A stretch of DNA of 64,000 nt from Azospirillum formosense (GTDB lineage: Bacteria; Pseudomonadota; Alphaproteobacteria; Azospirillales; Azospirillaceae): positions 124,001 through 188,000 of the forward strand of contig NZ_CP159402.1 in the NCBI RefSeq assembly GCF_040500525.1, written 5' to 3'. Under the pieces are notes generated by a model. It was given only the letters and a program-made list of their open reading frames with translations. It did no database searches and was not told where the DNA came from. How positions within the stretch are numbered: position 1 is the stretch's first letter; each line of letters starts with the position of its first letter. Positions 8,884 to 17,860 of the stretch are shown piece by piece. A program made the position numbers and the translations under genes.

Positions 8884-9291
8884 TTACTCGTCGTCCGGCT
8901 CGATCCCGGCGGCCAGGGCGTGGGCCAGCCGGCCGGCGGCGGCCACCGTGGCCATGGCCGCCTGCGCCCTGGCGGCGATGCGCGCGGTGCCCTCCGGCGT
9001 CGGCTGGTAAAGCGACGGGTCGGGCAGGCGTTCGACGAAACCCCAGGCGCCGCCGACGGGCTCCCAGACCTCGAACACGTCGGGGTTGGGGCGGCGGGCG
9101 ACCCAGGCGCCGGCGGCGTTGCCCTCGGCGCGGAAGCGCACCCCGAAGAAGCGGCTGGCCGCCATGGCCCCGATGGCCGCGGTCAGATCGCCGTCGGCGT
9201 CCGGACAGCGCCGCGTCAGAGCGGCGCGCAGGGCTTCCGCCAGGGCGCGGCGGTCGTCATGATGGGGAAGGCCGTCGGGATCGGTTCTCAT
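8884..9291 (-). CDS. Conserved hypothetical protein
   Basis: 135 residues, soluble and alanine-rich. It begins MRTDPDGLPHHDDRRALAEAL, has a central aromatic stretch (NPDVFEVWEPVGGAWGFVERL) and an acidic end (GIEPDDE). No family is recognised. It is convergent with the HerA-like ATPase, with 7 bp between stops, and divergent from the TPR gene. Codon use matches the neighbours, so it is probably a real chromosomal gene. Confidence 0.6.
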   Translation of the reverse strand: MRTDPDGLPHHDDRRALAEALRAALTRRCPDADGDLTAAIGAMAASRFFGVRFRAEGNAAGAWVARRPNPDVFEVWEPVGGAWGFVERLPDPSLYQPTPEGTARIAARAQAAMATVAAAGRLAHALAAGIEPDDE

Positions 9292-9363
9292 GCCCCGCGA
9301 TGGTAGAGGGACGGCGCGCCTGCGCAAGCGGGCGTCATGTCGCAAGCGCAGCCCGGAGTCGTC

Positions 9364-11166
9364 ATGGTCAGCCTGTCCGAAGCCTACGCCATCGCCATCG
9401 GCCACCACCGGGCCGGACGTCTGGGCGAGGCCGCCGGGGTCTACCGGGCGATCCTCGACGCCGACCCGCGGCAGGCCGACGCGCTGCATCTGCTGGGCGT
9501 GCTGGCGGGCCAGACCGGGCGGGTGGAGGACGCGCTGCCGCTGATCGCCCAGGCCATCGCGCTCGCCCCGGAGGCGGCGGACTATCACGACAATCTGGGC
9601 AGCCTGCGCCGCACCGCCGGGGACGCGGCGCGGGCGGCCGGGCAGCACGCGCGCGCCCTGGCGCTGGAGCCGGCGCGGGCCAAGGCGGCCTTCAACCGGG
9701 GGCTGGCCCTCGGCGATCTCGGCCGGATGAGGGAGGCCGTGGGCTGCTTCCGCGCGGCCCTGCGGATCGATCCCGGCTATGGGGCGGCGGCGCTGGCGGC
9801 GGGGCGGTTGCTGGCCGGAGGGGCGGAGCCGGGGGCGACCCGTGGGGCGGCGCGCTGGCTGGCCCACGCCCTGGCCCTGGCGCCGGACAGCGCCGACGCC
9901 TGGGCGGTGGTGGGGCGCACACGGCTGGTGGCGGGGGAGGCCGATGGGGCGGTGACGGGCTACGGCCGGGCGGCGCGGCTGCGACCGGACGACGGGGCGG
10001 CGCTGAGCAACCTCGCCATGGCAACGTTGCAGGCCAGCGGCGCCCTGCCGGAGTTTCCCCGCGCCGACCGCCCTGAGGCGAGCTGGGGCGAACCGCTCGC
10101 CCGCGCGCTCGACCTGTTCCTGGCGGCGCTGGAGCGCGGGGCGGGGGAGATCGCGGAGGCTGCGCTGTTCCGCACCGCCGTGCTGACCATCCACCGCGGC
10201 ATGCTGGACGACGCCCGGCTGGAGCGGGTCGCGCAGCGGGCGCGGGACCGGCTGCGGCGCGCGCCGGGGGACGGCGCGGCGGCGGCCTGCATCGCCCATG
10301 GCCTCTACCGCCGGGGGCGGCTGGTGACCGCCTCGCGCCTCGCCCGGCGCTGTCTGCGCGGCTGGTCGGAGGAGGCCATCCGCGCCGACCCGCAGGCGGC
10401 GAAATGGCGGCAGGTCGATGCGCGCCCGGTCTTCCTCGCCGCGCTGGCCGCGTACCGGCCGCGCATCGCCGAGGCGGGGGAGCGGTCGATGCCGGTTCCG
10501 CCCGCGGCCGAAGGCGGGGCGGTCCTGCTGGTCAGCGTCGATTCCGGCTACTGGCGGCGCTTCGGCGGCTGGTTCCTGTCCCATGCCCTCAAGGACCCGG
10601 CGGGCGACCGCGTGCATGTCCATATCGTCAACCCCGGCGCGGAGGATCGCGCCGACCTGGACCGCCGCTGCGCCGCTCAGCCGGGGCGGCTGTCCTGGTC
10701 CCTGGAGCGCATCGACCTGTCCGTCCACGCGCCGGGGGCGGAGACGACCTATTACGCCTGCGCGCGTTTTTTCGTGGCCCGGGACCTGCTGGAGCGGACG
10801 GGGACGCCGGTCTTCATCACCGACATCGACGCCCGTTGCACGGCGCCGCTTTCGCCGGACCTGCGCGAGGGGGCGGGCTGGGACCTCGCGATCATGCGCG
10901 ACCGCCGCGCCCGCGGGCCGTTCGACGACATCATCGTCAGCTTCCTCGGCGTCGCGCCGACCGCGGCGGGACGGGAGTTCCTCGGCCTCGTCCGCGCCTA
11001 CATCGGCTGGTTCTTCGACCGGGGCCGGGCTGCCTGGACGCTCGACCAGGCGGCGCCCTACGCGGTCCTCCACGACTGGGCGCGGCGCGGGCGGACGCCA
11101 CGGCTGCGGGAGCACGAGTTCCTGCGCCTGCCCTGGTTCGATTTTCCGGTGAAGGGGGAGGGGTGA
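9364..11166 (+). CDS. TPR protein with C-terminal glycosyltransferase-like domain
   Basis: About 600 residues. The N-terminal half (residues 1-230) is made of tetratricopeptide repeats, e.g. AGVYRAILDADPRQADALHLLGVL and AVGCFRAALRIDPGYGAAAL. After a spacer, residues about 385-590 form a second domain starting VLLVSVDSGYWRRFGGWFL and containing VFITDIDARCTAPL, a DxD-type motif suggestive of a GT-A fold sugar transferase, and later WTLDQAAPYAVLHDW. The ATG at 9364 has GGAG 6 nt upstream; an ATG at 9337 is possible. TPR-glycosyltransferase fusions often modify surface glycans or flagellin, but no such locus is adjacent. The transferase call is an inference. Confidence 0.65.
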   Translation: MVSLSEAYAIAIGHHRAGRLGEAAGVYRAILDADPRQADALHLLGVLAGQTGRVEDALPLIAQAIALAPEAADYHDNLGSLRRTAGDAARAAGQHARALALEPARAKAAFNRGLALGDLGRMREAVGCFRAALRIDPGYGAAALAAGRLLAGGAEPGATRGAARWLAHALALAPDSADAWAVVGRTRLVAGEADGAVTGYGRAARLRPDDGAALSNLAMATLQASGALPEFPRADRPEASWGEPLARALDLFLAALERGAGEIAEAALFRTAVLTIHRGMLDDARLERVAQRARDRLRRAPGDGAAAACIAHGLYRRGRLVTASRLARRCLRGWSEEAIRADPQAAKWRQVDARPVFLAALAAYRPRIAEAGERSMPVPPAAEGGAVLLVSVDSGYWRRFGGWFLSHALKDPAGDRVHVHIVNPGAEDRADLDRRCAAQPGRLSWSLERIDLSVHAPGAETTYYACARFFVARDLLERTGTPVFITDIDARCTAPLSPDLREGAGWDLAIMRDRRARGPFDDIIVSFLGVAPTAAGREFLGLVRAYIGWFFDRGRAAWTLDQAAPYAVLHDWARRGRTPRLREHEFLRLPWFDFPVKGEG

Positions 11167-11173
11167 CGGGGGG

Positions 11174-11371
11174 CTACGCGGCCTGGACGCTGTTGTCCTT
11201 GCGCCGGGACAGCTGCAACTGGCCGTCCAGGCACTTCACGTAGGTGGTCTTGCCGGCCTTCAGGTTGTCGCAGACGGTGACCAGCGCGCGCGGGATCGCC
11301 GCGAATTCCTTCGAGCCGCGCGACTGCGTGTTGTAGGCCGCGAGATGCTGGCGCAGCCCCTCCTTGGACAC
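11174..11371 (-). CDS. Small hypothetical protein
   Basis: 65 residues, basic: MSKEGLRQHLAAYNTQSRGSKEFAAIPRALVTVCDNLKAG and so on. It is convergent with the TPR gene, with 7 bp between stops. No motif or membrane segment is seen and no function can be assigned. The compact, hydrophilic composition and start region look coding rather than antisense noise. Confidence 0.55.
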   Translation of the reverse strand: MSKEGLRQHLAAYNTQSRGSKEFAAIPRALVTVCDNLKAGKTTYVKCLDGQLQLSRRKDNSVQAA

Positions 11372-11483
11372 CGGCTTTCCGTCGTTTCCGATCGTGGTCG
11401 TTCCCGCGCGTGTGGTCGTCGGTGGACGAGGCTACGCGGGCACGGCCCCGGACACAACGTTCGCTGCCTCGATGTTCGCCGAC

Positions 11484-11642
11484 TCAATGTTCGCTGTCGT
11501 CCGCGGGCTTGCCGTCCGGCTTTCCCCCGTCGCCGGTCCAGTCGTCGGTGATGTAGCGCTGCGCGTCGCTGATCTTCTCCACCTCGTCGCGGCTCGGCGG
11601 CTTGGGCACGCGCGACTGGCCGTTCTCGCGGTCCTGGTCCAT
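11484..11642 (-). CDS. Very small acidic hypothetical protein
   Basis: 52 residues: MDQDRENGQSRVPKPPSRDEV leading into a charged, glycine- and aspartate-rich tail. The start is supported by GGAGG 6 nt upstream of the ATG at 11642, which argues for translation even though the gene is short. Nothing can be said about function. Confidence 0.5.
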   Translation of the reverse strand: MDQDRENGQSRVPKPPSRDEVEKISDAQRYITDDWTGDGGKPDGKPADDSEH

Positions 11643-11696
11643 GGGTCCTCCATCGATTTGCCAGTGATGTGGACGGGAGGGCGGGATCGGCAAGCC

Positions 11697-11729
11697 CATC
11701 CCGGACACATCCCGGACACATCCTGGACA
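11697..11729 (+). repeat. Three tandem 11-bp repeats
   Basis: CATCCCGGACA occurs three times head to tail (11697-11707, 11708-11718, 11719-11729; the last copy has one change). The period is one helical turn, so all copies present the same DNA face. They lie about 175 bp upstream of the dppA-like gene and 55 bp upstream of the small minus-strand gene ending at 11484. They could be a regulator-binding site or a simple slippage product. Confidence 0.6.
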
Positions 11730-11904
11730 GGGGCGCGGACCGGGTTAAGGCATTCGCGTTCGATCACGCAGGCCGCTATGACCGCCGCCCGCTTGACAGG
11801 GGAACCCGCGCCGCCGGATCATCCGGCCGTTAACCGCTAAGAATTCCAAAGAGAATTCGCCCCGTCCGGGGTCGTTCCGGGATCACGCAGGGAGTATGGG
11901 AACC

Positions 11905-13512
11905 ATGAACACGCTCGCGCGCCGTCTGGCCGGCGCCGCCATTCTGTCCGCCGGTCTTTCCTTCGGCCTCGCGGCCACGCCGGTCCTGGCCGACACGCCG
12001 AAGGACACGCTGGTCATGGCGTGGCAGTTCGACGACATCGTGACGCTCGATCCCGGCGAGATTTTCGAGCTGTCGGGAGCCGAATACGGCGCCCAGGTCT
12101 ATGACCGGCTGATCCGATTCGACGTCAACGACGTCAGCAAGATCCACGGGCAGGTCGCGGAAAGCTGGACCGTCTCCGACGACGGCAAGACCTTCACCTT
12201 CACCATCCGCGACGGGATCAAGTTCCACTCCGGCAACCCGCTGACGGCGGAGGACGTGGCCTACTCGCTCCAGCGCGCCGTGAAGATGAACAAGGGTCCG
12301 GCCTTCATCCTGACCCAGTTCGGCCTGACGCCGGAGAACGTCGACCAGAAGGTCCGCGCGACCAACCCGCGCACCCTGGTGTTCGAGACGGACAAGACCT
12401 ACGCCCCGACCTTCGTGCTCTATTGCCTGACCGCCGACGTGTCCGGCGTGGTCGATTCGAAGCTGGTCAAGAGCAAGGAGGTCAACGGCGACTTCGGCGC
12501 CGCCTTCCTGAAGTCCAACTCCGCCGGGTCCGGCCCCTTCATCCTGCGCCAGTGGAAGGCCAGCGAGCTTCTGTCGCTGGAGGCCAACGCCAATTACTGG
12601 GACGGCGCCCCCGCCGTGAAGCGCGTGCTGATCCGCCACATCGCGGAGCCGGCGACCCAGCGCCTGCTGCTGGAGAAGGGCGACGTCGACGTGGCCCGCA
12701 ACCTGAAGCCGGAGCAGTTCGAGCCGCTGCGCGGCAACGACAAGATCCGCATCGTCCAGGCGCCCAAGGGCACGCTCTATTATTTCGGCCTGAACCAGAA
12801 GAACGAGGTTCTCGCCAAGCCCGACGTGCGCAAGGCCTTCAAGTACGCCGTGGACTACGACGGCATGGCGAAGACCATCATGAACGGCCTCGGCACCGTC
12901 CATCAGGCCTTCCTGCCCAAGGGCTTCCTCGGCGCGCTGGAGGAAAACCCGTACACGTACGATCCGGCCAAGGCGAAGGAGCTGCTCCGCCAAGCCGGCT
13001 ATCCGGACGGCATCACGGTGACCATGGACGTCCGCAACACCTCGCCCAGCATGGACATGGCCCAGGCCATCCAGGGCAGCGCGGCGGCGGCGGGCATCAA
13101 GATCAACCTGCTGCCGGCGGACGGCAAGCAGGTGGTCACCAAGTACCGCGCCCGCAACCACGAGGCGCTGCTCTACCAGTGGGGCGCCGACTACCAGGAC
13201 CCGAACACCAACGCCGACACCTTCGCCGCCAACCCGGACAACGCCGACGACGCGAAGGCCAAGCCGCTGTCCTGGCGCAACGCCTGGGACATCCCCGAGC
13301 TGACCAAGAAGACCGCCGCCGCGGTCGAGGAGCGCGACACCGCCAAGCGCGCCGCCATGTACCAGGAGCTTCAGCGTGAGGTGCTGGAGACGTCGCCCTT
13401 CGTCATCATGTTCCAGCAGACCGAGGTGATCGCGGAGCGCAGCAACGTCGAGGGGCTGGTCTGGGGGCCGAGCTTCGACAGCAACTATTACTGGAAGGTC
13501 AGCAAGAAGTAA
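11905..13512 (+). CDS. Peptide ABC transporter substrate-binding protein (SBP family 5, DppA-like)
   Basis: Periplasmic receptor of about 535 residues with a Sec signal peptide (NTLARRLAGAAILSAGLSF... cleaved after VLA). The family 5 pattern is clear: AESWTVSDDGKTFTFTIRDG, FHSGNPLTAEDVAYSLQRA and a late LYQWGADYQDPNT segment. These proteins deliver di-/oligopeptides, or sometimes other solutes such as opines or nickel, to the permease. It is the first gene of a five-gene importer cluster (receptor, two permeases, two ATPases). ATG 11905 has GGGAG 10 nt upstream; ATG 11896 lies too close to that site. A terminator sits between this gene and the permease genes. Confidence 0.92.
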   Translation: MNTLARRLAGAAILSAGLSFGLAATPVLADTPKDTLVMAWQFDDIVTLDPGEIFELSGAEYGAQVYDRLIRFDVNDVSKIHGQVAESWTVSDDGKTFTFTIRDGIKFHSGNPLTAEDVAYSLQRAVKMNKGPAFILTQFGLTPENVDQKVRATNPRTLVFETDKTYAPTFVLYCLTADVSGVVDSKLVKSKEVNGDFGAAFLKSNSAGSGPFILRQWKASELLSLEANANYWDGAPAVKRVLIRHIAEPATQRLLLEKGDVDVARNLKPEQFEPLRGNDKIRIVQAPKGTLYYFGLNQKNEVLAKPDVRKAFKYAVDYDGMAKTIMNGLGTVHQAFLPKGFLGALEENPYTYDPAKAKELLRQAGYPDGITVTMDVRNTSPSMDMAQAIQGSAAAAGIKINLLPADGKQVVTKYRARNHEALLYQWGADYQDPNTNADTFAANPDNADDAKAKPLSWRNAWDIPELTKKTAAAVEERDTAKRAAMYQELQREVLETSPFVIMFQQTEVIAERSNVEGLVWGPSFDSNYYWKVSKK

Positions 13513-13540
13513 GGCGCGTGTTCTTCCCCAGCGCCTCGTT

Positions 13541-13635
13541 CCCTCTCCCCTCCGCTCACGCGCAAACGAAGTTTGCGCTGACGCGACAGGCGGACCTTTG
13601 GTCCGCCGAAAGCGGGGAGAGGGTTGGGGCGAGGG
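13541..13635 (+). repeat. Intergenic palindromic repeat, copy 1
   Basis: Contains hairpin GCGCAAAC-GAA-GTTTGCGC (13560-13578) and hairpin GGCGGAC-CTTTG-GTCCGCC (13589-13607), separated by a spacer of the form TGACGCGACA and flanked by C-rich and G-rich tracts. A second copy in the same layout lies at 35141-35240, with compensating changes in the hairpins. Two copies in the window, both between genes of ABC-importer operons, indicate a REP-like family dispersed in this genome. Confidence 0.75.
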
Positions 13636-13685
13636 GGATGGGCTTTTGCCGGACGTACGGGAGTCGCGAGACCCCCTCACCCTCC

Positions 13686-13712
13686 CCTCTCCCCAGAGGG
13701 GAGAGGTTTTTT
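13686..13712 (+). terminator. Rho-independent terminator inside the dpp-like operon
   Basis: A 9-bp stem, CCTCTCCCC (13686-13694) with GGGGAGAGG (13698-13706), has loop AGA and is followed by six T. Placed between the receptor gene and the permeases, it probably gives partial termination so that the receptor is made in excess, a common arrangement for ABC importers. Confidence 0.7.
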
Positions 13713-13760
13713 GACGCTGCGTTAGGGTGAAATTTGGCCGCTATCTTGAAACGACCGGGG

Positions 13761-14780
13761 ATGCCGGGGCGGCGTCATGCGATTCGCGGGGCGGGTCTGC
13801 TCGTCTCGGTGGCGCTGACCGTCCTCGGCCTCCTGCTCGTCACCTTCCTGATCGGGCGCGTGGTGCCGATCGATCCGGTGATCGCCGTGGTCGGCGACCG
13901 CGTGTCCGCCGACACCTACGCCCGCGTCCGCCAGGAGCTGGGGCTGGACCTGCCGCTGTGGCAGCAGTTCCTGCGCTATGTCGGCGACGTGCTCCAGGGC
14001 GATTTCGGCACCTCGGTGCTGACCTCCCGCCCGGTGCTGGAGGACATCCTGCGCGTCTTCCCGGCGACGCTGGAGCTGGCGACCGCCGCGCTGATCATCG
14101 GCGTGCTGCTGGGCATTCCGGCGGGGGTGATGGCCGCCGTCCATCGCGGGCGCTGGCCGGACCATCTGATCCGGGTGATCGGGCTGATCGGCCATTCCAT
14201 CCCGGTCTTCTGGCTGGGGCTGATGGCGCTGCTGGTCTTCTACGCGCGGCTCGATTGGGCGCCGGGGCCGGGCCGGGTGGATGTCTTCTACGAGGGGCTG
14301 GTCGATCCGGTGACCGGGGTCATCACGGCGGACGCGCTGCTGGCCGGCGAGACCGACGTGTTCTGGAACGCGCTGCACCATCTGGTGCTGCCGGCGGGCA
14401 TCCTCGGCCTCTACAGCGTGGCCTACATCGCCCGCATGACGCGCAGCTTCATGCTGGACCAGCTGCGCCAGGAATACATCACGACGGCCCGCGTCAAGGG
14501 CATGTCCGAGGCGCGGGTGATCTGGCGCCACGCGCTGGGCAACATCGCGGTGCCGCTGACCACGGTGGTGGCGCTGTCCTACGCCTCGCTGCTGGAGGGG
14601 TCGGTGCTGACGGAGACGGTGTTCGCCTGGCCGGGGCTGGGGCTCTACATCACGAACTCCCTGCTGTCGGCGGACATGAACGCGGTGCTGGGCGGCACGC
14701 TGGTGGTGGGGGCGGTCTTCATCGGCCTGAACCTGCTGTCCGACCTGCTGTACCGCCTTCTCGATCCCCGTGCGCGATGA
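13761..14780 (+). CDS. Peptide ABC transporter permease (DppB-like)
   Basis: Inner-membrane subunit of about 339 residues. A first membrane span near the N-terminus is followed by a periplasmic loop with the family phrase IDPVIAVVGDRVSADTYARVRQELGLDLPL, then five spans. The EAA loop YITTARVKGMSEARVIWRHAL contacts the ATPase. The ATG at 13761 is chosen; a TTG at 13734 would extend it by nine residues. Its TGA overlaps a possible ATG for the next gene, showing tight coupling. Confidence 0.92.
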   Translation: MPGRRHAIRGAGLLVSVALTVLGLLLVTFLIGRVVPIDPVIAVVGDRVSADTYARVRQELGLDLPLWQQFLRYVGDVLQGDFGTSVLTSRPVLEDILRVFPATLELATAALIIGVLLGIPAGVMAAVHRGRWPDHLIRVIGLIGHSIPVFWLGLMALLVFYARLDWAPGPGRVDVFYEGLVDPVTGVITADALLAGETDVFWNALHHLVLPAGILGLYSVAYIARMTRSFMLDQLRQEYITTARVKGMSEARVIWRHALGNIAVPLTTVVALSYASLLEGSVLTETVFAWPGLGLYITNSLLSADMNAVLGGTLVVGAVFIGLNLLSDLLYRLLDPRAR

Positions 14781-14788
14781 GGGGCGCG

Positions 14789-15709
14789 ATGACCGCACAA
14801 ACTCACACCACCGAAAGCGGAATGCGGGCGTGGCTGACGGCGGAGACGCCGCGGTCCCGCGGGCAGGCCCGGCTGGGCCGGGTCTATCTGGGCTGGCTGG
14901 CCTTCTCGCGCAACCGGCTGGCCATGATCGGGCTGGGCATCGTGCTGCTGCTGGTGCTCATGGCGGCGCTGGCCCCCCTGCTCGCCCCCTACGATCCCTA
15001 CGCCCAGGACCTGTCGCAGCGGCTGCTGCCGCCCGGCGCGGCGCACTGGCTGGGCACCGACGCCTTCGGGCGGGACATCCTGTCGCGCATCCTCTACGGC
15101 TCCCGCCTGACGCTGATGATCGTGGCTCTGGTCGCGGTGACCGCGCCGGTCGCCGGGCTGCTGATCGGGACGGTGGCGGGCTATCTCGGCGGCTGGGTGG
15201 ACGGGGCGCTGATGCGCGTCACCGACATCTTCCTGGCCTTCCCCAAGCTGATCCTGGCGCTGGCCTTCGTCTCGGCGCTGGGGCCGGGCATCGAGAACGC
15301 CATCATCGCCATCGCGATCACCAGCTGGCCGCCCTACGCCCGCATCGCGCGGGCCGAGACGATCACCATCCGCAAGAGCGACTTCATCAGCGCCGCAAGG
15401 CTCCAGGGCGCCTCGACGCCGCGGATCATCCTCGGCCACGTCGTGCCGCTCTGCTCCTCCTCGCTGATCGTGCGGGTGACGCTGGACATGGCGGGGATCA
15501 TCCTGACGGCGGCGGGGCTGGGCTTCCTCGGCCTCGGCGCGCAGCCGCCGGCGCCGGAGTGGGGCGCGATGATCGCCACCGGGCGCCAGTATGTGCTGGA
15601 GCAGTGGTGGGTCGCCACCATGCCCGGCATCGCCATCTTCGTGGTCAGCCTGGGCTTCAACCTGCTGGGCGACGGCCTGCGCGACGTTCTGGACCCGAAA
15701 GGCCAATGA
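14789..15709 (+). CDS. Peptide ABC transporter permease (DppC-like)
   Basis: Second membrane subunit, about 306 residues with six spans. Family marks are the N-terminal RNRLAMIGLGIVLLL span, the segment HWLGTDAFGRDILSRILYGSR and the EAA loop FISAARLQGASTPRIILGHVV. The ATG at 14789 has AGGGG 4 nt upstream; an ATG at 14777 overlaps the dppB stop. Its stop overlaps the next start (ATGA at 15706-15709). Confidence 0.92.
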   Translation: MTAQTHTTESGMRAWLTAETPRSRGQARLGRVYLGWLAFSRNRLAMIGLGIVLLLVLMAALAPLLAPYDPYAQDLSQRLLPPGAAHWLGTDAFGRDILSRILYGSRLTLMIVALVAVTAPVAGLLIGTVAGYLGGWVDGALMRVTDIFLAFPKLILALAFVSALGPGIENAIIAIAITSWPPYARIARAETITIRKSDFISAARLQGASTPRIILGHVVPLCSSSLIVRVTLDMAGIILTAAGLGFLGLGAQPPAPEWGAMIATGRQYVLEQWWVATMPGIAIFVVSLGFNLLGDGLRDVLDPKGQ

Positions 15710-16548
15710 GCGAAACACCTTTGCTGGAGGTCGAGAACCTCCGCATCTCCTTCCCCACCCGGACGGGCGTGACGCAGGCGGTGCGCGGCGTCTCCTTCAC
15801 CGTCGGGCGGGAAAAGCTGGGCATCGTCGGCGAGTCCGGCTCCGGCAAGTCGATGACCGGGCGGGCCATCCTGCGGCTGGTCCCGGCGCCCGGCGTCGTC
15901 ACCGCCGACCGGCTGCGCTTCCAGGGCGAGGACCTGCTGACCCTGCCGGAGAAGCGGCTGCGCGGCATCCGCGGGCGGCGCATCTCCATGGTCATGCAGG
16001 ACCCGAAATTCTCGCTGAACCCGGTGATGACCATCGGCGCCCAGATCGCCGAGGCCTACCGCGTCCATTCCAGCGCCGGCACGGCGGAGGCGAAGCGGCG
16101 CGCGCTGGAGATGCTGGAGGCCGTGCGCATTCGCAACCCGGAGCGCGTCTACGGCCTCTACCCGCACGAGGTGTCGGGCGGCATGGGCCAGCGCATCATG
16201 ATCGCCATGATGCTGATCCCCAACCCCGACCTGCTGATCGCCGACGAGCCGACCTCGGCGCTCGACGTGACGGTGCAGATGCAGGTGCTGGCGATCATGG
16301 ACGAGCTGTGCTCCAGCCGCGGCATGGGGATGATCTTCGTCAGCCACGACCTGAACCTCGTGGCGTCCTTCTGCGACCGCATCCTCATCATGTACGCCGG
16401 CCGTGTGGTCGAGACCTGCCGCGCGTCGGAGCTGCACGCGGCGACGCATCCCTACACCCGCGGCCTGCTCGACAGCCTGCCGCGCCTGGACGACACGCGG
16501 GCGGAGCTGCCGGTTCTGACCCGCGACCCGTCCTGGCTGGAGGGCTGA
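15706..16548 (+). CDS. Peptide ABC transporter ATPase (DppD-like)
   Basis: 280 residues. Walker A GESGSGKSMTG, the signature region VSGGMGQRIMIAM (usually SGGMRQR, so one substitution), Walker B LLIADEPTSALDV and the H-loop FVSHDLNL are all present. The C-terminal HPYTRGLLDSLPRLD is the oligopeptide/dipeptide ATPase tail domain. It couples ATP hydrolysis to peptide import as a heterodimer with the next gene's product, whose start is 3 bp downstream. Confidence 0.92.
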   Translation: MSETPLLEVENLRISFPTRTGVTQAVRGVSFTVGREKLGIVGESGSGKSMTGRAILRLVPAPGVVTADRLRFQGEDLLTLPEKRLRGIRGRRISMVMQDPKFSLNPVMTIGAQIAEAYRVHSSAGTAEAKRRALEMLEAVRIRNPERVYGLYPHEVSGGMGQRIMIAMMLIPNPDLLIADEPTSALDVTVQMQVLAIMDELCSSRGMGMIFVSHDLNLVASFCDRILIMYAGRVVETCRASELHAATHPYTRGLLDSLPRLDDTRAELPVLTRDPSWLEG

Positions 16549-16551
16549 GGC

Positions 16552-17328
16552 ATGATCGACGTCAAGGACCTGCGCGTCACCTTCGGCCATGGCGCCGACG
16601 CCGTGGCCGCCGTGCAGGGGGTGTCCTTCACCGTGCGGGAGGGCGAGAGCTTCGGGCTGGTCGGCGAATCGGGCTCGGGCAAGTCCACCGTGCTGCGCGC
16701 CGTCGTCGGGCTGAACCACGACTGGACCGGGTCCATCGCCGTGGCCGGCGCCGCGCAAAGCCGCCGCCGCGAGAAGGGCTTCTTCAAGTCCTGCCAGATG
16801 GTCTTCCAGGACCCCTACGGCTCGCTGCACCCGCGCCACACCATCGACCGCATCCTGGCCGAACCCATCGCCATCCATGGCTTGCGCGACGCCGACGCGC
16901 GGATCGACCGGGTGCTGCGCGACGTCGGGCTGGGACCGCAGTTCCGCTTCCGCTACCCGCACCAGCTCTCCGGCGGCCAGCGCCAGCGCGTCGCCATCGC
17001 CCGCGCGCTGGTGCTGGAGCCGCGCGTGCTGCTGCTGGACGAGCCGACCTCGGCGCTCGACGTGTCGGTGCAGGCGGAGATCCTCAACCTGCTGAAGCGG
17101 CTGCGGGCGGAGCACGCGCTGACCTACGTGCTGGTCAGCCACAATCTGGCGGTCGTCGCCACCATGTGCGACCGGCTGGCCGTGATGAACCGGGGCCGCA
17201 TCGTCGAGGAGATGGACGTGGACTCCCTGCGCCGGGGGGCGGCGCGGGAGGACTACACGCGCCAGCTCCTGCGCGCCAGCCAGGGCTACGACCGCGCGGC
17301 GGCGGACAGCTTCAAGGACTTCGCGTAG
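16552..17328 (+). CDS. Peptide ABC transporter ATPase (DppF-like)
   Basis: 258 residues. Walker A GESGSGKST, signature LSGGQRQRVAIARAL, Walker B VLLLDEPTSALDVSVQ. It is shorter than many DppF proteins because the C-terminal peptide-transporter tail is minimal. Last gene of the importer operon. Its 3' end overlaps the 3' end of the convergent MarR gene by 17 bp. Confidence 0.9.
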   Translation: MIDVKDLRVTFGHGADAVAAVQGVSFTVREGESFGLVGESGSGKSTVLRAVVGLNHDWTGSIAVAGAAQSRRREKGFFKSCQMVFQDPYGSLHPRHTIDRILAEPIAIHGLRDADARIDRVLRDVGLGPQFRFRYPHQLSGGQRQRVAIARALVLEPRVLLLDEPTSALDVSVQAEILNLLKRLRAEHALTYVLVSHNLAVVATMCDRLAVMNRGRIVEEMDVDSLRRGAAREDYTRQLLRASQGYDRAAADSFKDFA

Positions 17329-17860
17329 GCGGCCCGCCCGCGTCCGCGTCCGCGTCCGGGGCCTGGGCGGCGGGGCGGGCGGCCAGCGCGTCGGCCTGGG
17401 CCTGGAGCTTGGCCAGCAGGCCGTCGAGCTGGGCCATCTCCTCCTCCGTCAGCGCGCCGGTCAGCTCCCGCTCGTAGGCGAGCGCGAGGGGGACGATCTC
17501 CGTGTAGATCGCCAGCGCCTTGGGCGTCAGGGTCAGCTGCGCCTTGCGGCGGTCGGTGGCGCCCGATTCGCGAAGGATCAGCGCCGAATCGAGCATCCGG
17601 CTGATCGCCCGGCTGACCTGCACCTTGTCCATGGCGGTGCGCTGGGCGATCTCCCCGGCGCTCAGCGTCTCGCCACCGCCCAGCACGGCGATGACCCGCC
17701 ATTCCGGGATGGTGATGCCGAATCGCTTCTCGTACAGCTTCGCCACCGTGTGGCTGACCGTGTTGGACAGCACCGACAGGCGGTAGGGCAGGAAGCGGGT
17801 CAGATGCAGCACCGGCGCGGCGGGGTCGGCGCCGGTGCGCTTGCGGCGGGGGGAGGCCAT
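17312..17860 (-). CDS. MarR-family transcriptional regulator
   Basis: 182 residues. Winged-helix core: VAKLYEKRFGITIPEWRVIAVLG, then EIAQRTAMDKVQVSRAISRMLDSALI (recognition helix region), then the wing GATDRRKAQLTLTPKA. N- and C-terminal extensions are low-complexity. MarR proteins bind palindromes as dimers and release on binding a small ligand. It converges on the peptide importer with a 17-bp overlap, so regulation of that operon is possible but is not shown by position alone. Confidence 0.88.
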   Translation of the reverse strand: MASPRRKRTGADPAAPVLHLTRFLPYRLSVLSNTVSHTVAKLYEKRFGITIPEWRVIAVLGGGETLSAGEIAQRTAMDKVQVSRAISRMLDSALILRESGATDRRKAQLTLTPKALAIYTEIVPLALAYERELTGALTEEEMAQLDGLLAKLQAQADALAARPAAQAPDADADAGGPPTRSP

